Shown: positions 63,377 to 64,000 of the stretch, in pieces
How the letters are laid out: each line of letters begins with the position of its first letter
Numbering within the stretch: position 1 is the stretch's first letter
Source of the DNA: Notoacmeibacter ruber
GTDB taxonomy: Bacteria > Pseudomonadota > Alphaproteobacteria > Rhizobiales > Rhizobiaceae
NCBI RefSeq assembly: GCF_003668555.1
Contig: NZ_RCWN01000001.1
Location: 62,001-126,000 of the forward strand
DNA: 64,000 nucleotides
Direction: 5' to 3'
Notes under the pieces: generated by a model
The model's database searches: none
The model's input: only the letters and a program-made list of their open reading frames with translations
What the model was told of the DNA's origin: nothing
Program-made: the position numbers and the translations under genes

Positions 63377-63829
63377 TCAGCTCTGTAGAATTTTCTCGAT
63401 CTCGTAGATCGGGTGATTGGCCAGTTCCTTGTCCACTTCACCGACGATCTTGTCGGACACTTCCTTGTGATACTCCTTGCGCATATCGCCGAGAATGCGC
63501 GGTGGCGCGGCGACGATCAGGCGATCAATCTTGCCGCTATGCGCCATCTTGTAGAGCTTATCCGCGAGGTCCCGGGCAAAGCGCTCCTGACCTAGGCGAT
63601 GCCAGTCCGTGTCCTCGACTGCGCTTTTCTGCGCGCCGCCGGCCCCGGCATCGTTCAACCGGCCCCGCCGATTGGCGCTCTGCTCACGATTTGGCGGGTT
63701 TTCGTGATGCTCTTCGCGGAAGACGTCGAGGTTTGGGTAATCGTCATCGCCTTCATTGCGAAGGAAAAGCGCCTTCTCCCCATCGGCGATGAGTATGATA
63801 TCGCCATGCTGCATCTTAAAATCAGCCAT
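63377..63829 (-). CDS. Host attachment family protein
   Basis: This 150-residue protein matches the alphaproteobacterial host attachment family (PF10116), named from a plant-attachment gene in Agrobacterium. The N-terminal half reads DIILIADGEKALFLRNEGD, and the C-terminal half FARDLADKLYKMAHSGKIDRLIVAAPPRILGDMR, a pattern that resembles archaeal peptide release factor-like folds. Actual function is not settled. A minus-strand terminator follows and the upstream gene lies partly outside the window. Confidence 0.88.
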   Translation of the reverse strand: MADFKMQHGDIILIADGEKALFLRNEGDDDYPNLDVFREEHHENPPNREQSANRRGRLNDAGAGGAQKSAVEDTDWHRLGQERFARDLADKLYKMAHSGKIDRLIVAAPPRILGDMRKEYHKEVSDKIVGEVDKELANHPIYEIEKILQS

Positions 63830-63876
63830 TGGTAAATCCCTTTTTCTTATATCTGAACAAGCGCAAACGCAGTCGA

Positions 63877-64000
63877 TCAGCCATTATCGCCTTGATCGGC
63901 CTCATCGCTCTTGGTCACGCGCGTGGCGCCGGCAGGCTTTTCGAAGGATCGTTTTTCCTCGTCCTCCTTGGCGATCTTTTTGGCGGGCTGCCCGCCGCTC
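63877..64000 (-). CDS. 3' end of an unidentified minus-strand gene
   Basis: The minus strand has an open frame from the window edge to a TGA at 63879-63877, giving 40 residues of a highly charged C-terminus (AKKIAKEDEEKRSFEKPAG, then TRVTKSDEADQGDNG). Codon use looks like neighbouring genes with G or C in third positions. It ends 47 bases before the host attachment start. The protein cannot be named from this fragment and it might be chance. Confidence 0.5.
   Translation of the reverse strand, partial: SGGQPAKKIAKEDEEKRSFEKPAGATRVTKSDEADQGDNG

Overview
The window looks like ordinary chromosomal core from an alphaproteobacterium of the order Hyphomicrobiales (Rhizobiales). This rests on conserved gene neighbourhoods (mutS / maeB-glnD-murJ-trpS-usp-nfuA; hemW-rdgB-rph / hrcA-grpE; lptC-lptA-lptB-rpoN-hpf-ptsN / hsp20-DUF1150; sppA-ihfB), on family markers typical of the class (MmcB, OlsB, DUF1150, DUF2244, DUF1236, host attachment protein) and on control sites of alphaproteobacterial type. 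Genus cannot be fixed from the sequence. About 61 protein genes are called. Coding density is high. I saw no rRNA, tRNA, CRISPR array, insertion sequence, phage or integrase gene.

Layout. 1-5.9 kb: 3' part of a YnjBCD-type ABC importer operon ending in the helicase hrpB. 5.9-10.2 kb: mmcB under a perfect SOS box, an L,D-transpeptidase, an SMR efflux protein, then nfuA (with an Irr-type iron box), usp and trpS on the minus strand. 10.2-17 kb: murJ, glnD, maeB (minus), divergent from mutS at 17-19.9 kb. 19.9-26.8 kb (minus): the ornithine-lipid gene olsB, a hybrid histidine kinase, then an overlapping cluster of an rRNA methyltransferase, a TrmH methyltransferase, lspA and acuI. 27-31.8 kb (minus): rsmI-yraN, a LysE exporter, and rph-rdgB-hemW. 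31.9-34.6 kb (plus): hrcA, grpE and an outer-membrane barrel. 34.7-40.2 kb: CHAD protein, adenosine kinase, EI24 membrane protein, nth, DUF2244, ihfB and sppA. 40.4-45.4 kb (plus): lptCAB-rpoN-hpf-ptsN. 45.5-48.6 kb: DUF1150 and hsp20, a second endonuclease III, an AraC/alkyltransferase fusion and lapA. 48.7-54.8 kb (minus): an SH3/DUF1236 protein, a strikingly enterobacterial-type proVWX betaine importer and a cytochrome P450. 54.9-64 kb: gyrB, a diguanylate cyclase, a hemerythrin protein, RNase D, a class A PBP, DedA, a host attachment protein and the 3' end of one more gene.

Themes. Many genes serve the envelope (LPS transport, lipid II flipping, PBP, L,D-transpeptidase, lipoprotein signal peptidase, ornithine lipids, outer-membrane barrel), DNA repair (mutS, mmcB, two Nth homologues, an Ada-like protein), RNA modification and nitrogen control (glnD, rpoN, ptsN). 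No novel multi-gene system was found. The most notable signals are regulatory: a ROSE-like RNA thermometer plus heat-shock promoter at hsp20, an Irr iron-control element at nfuA, a LexA box touching the mmcB start, and an FNR/FixK-type palindrome before hpf. All of these were found by eye and not tested computationally.
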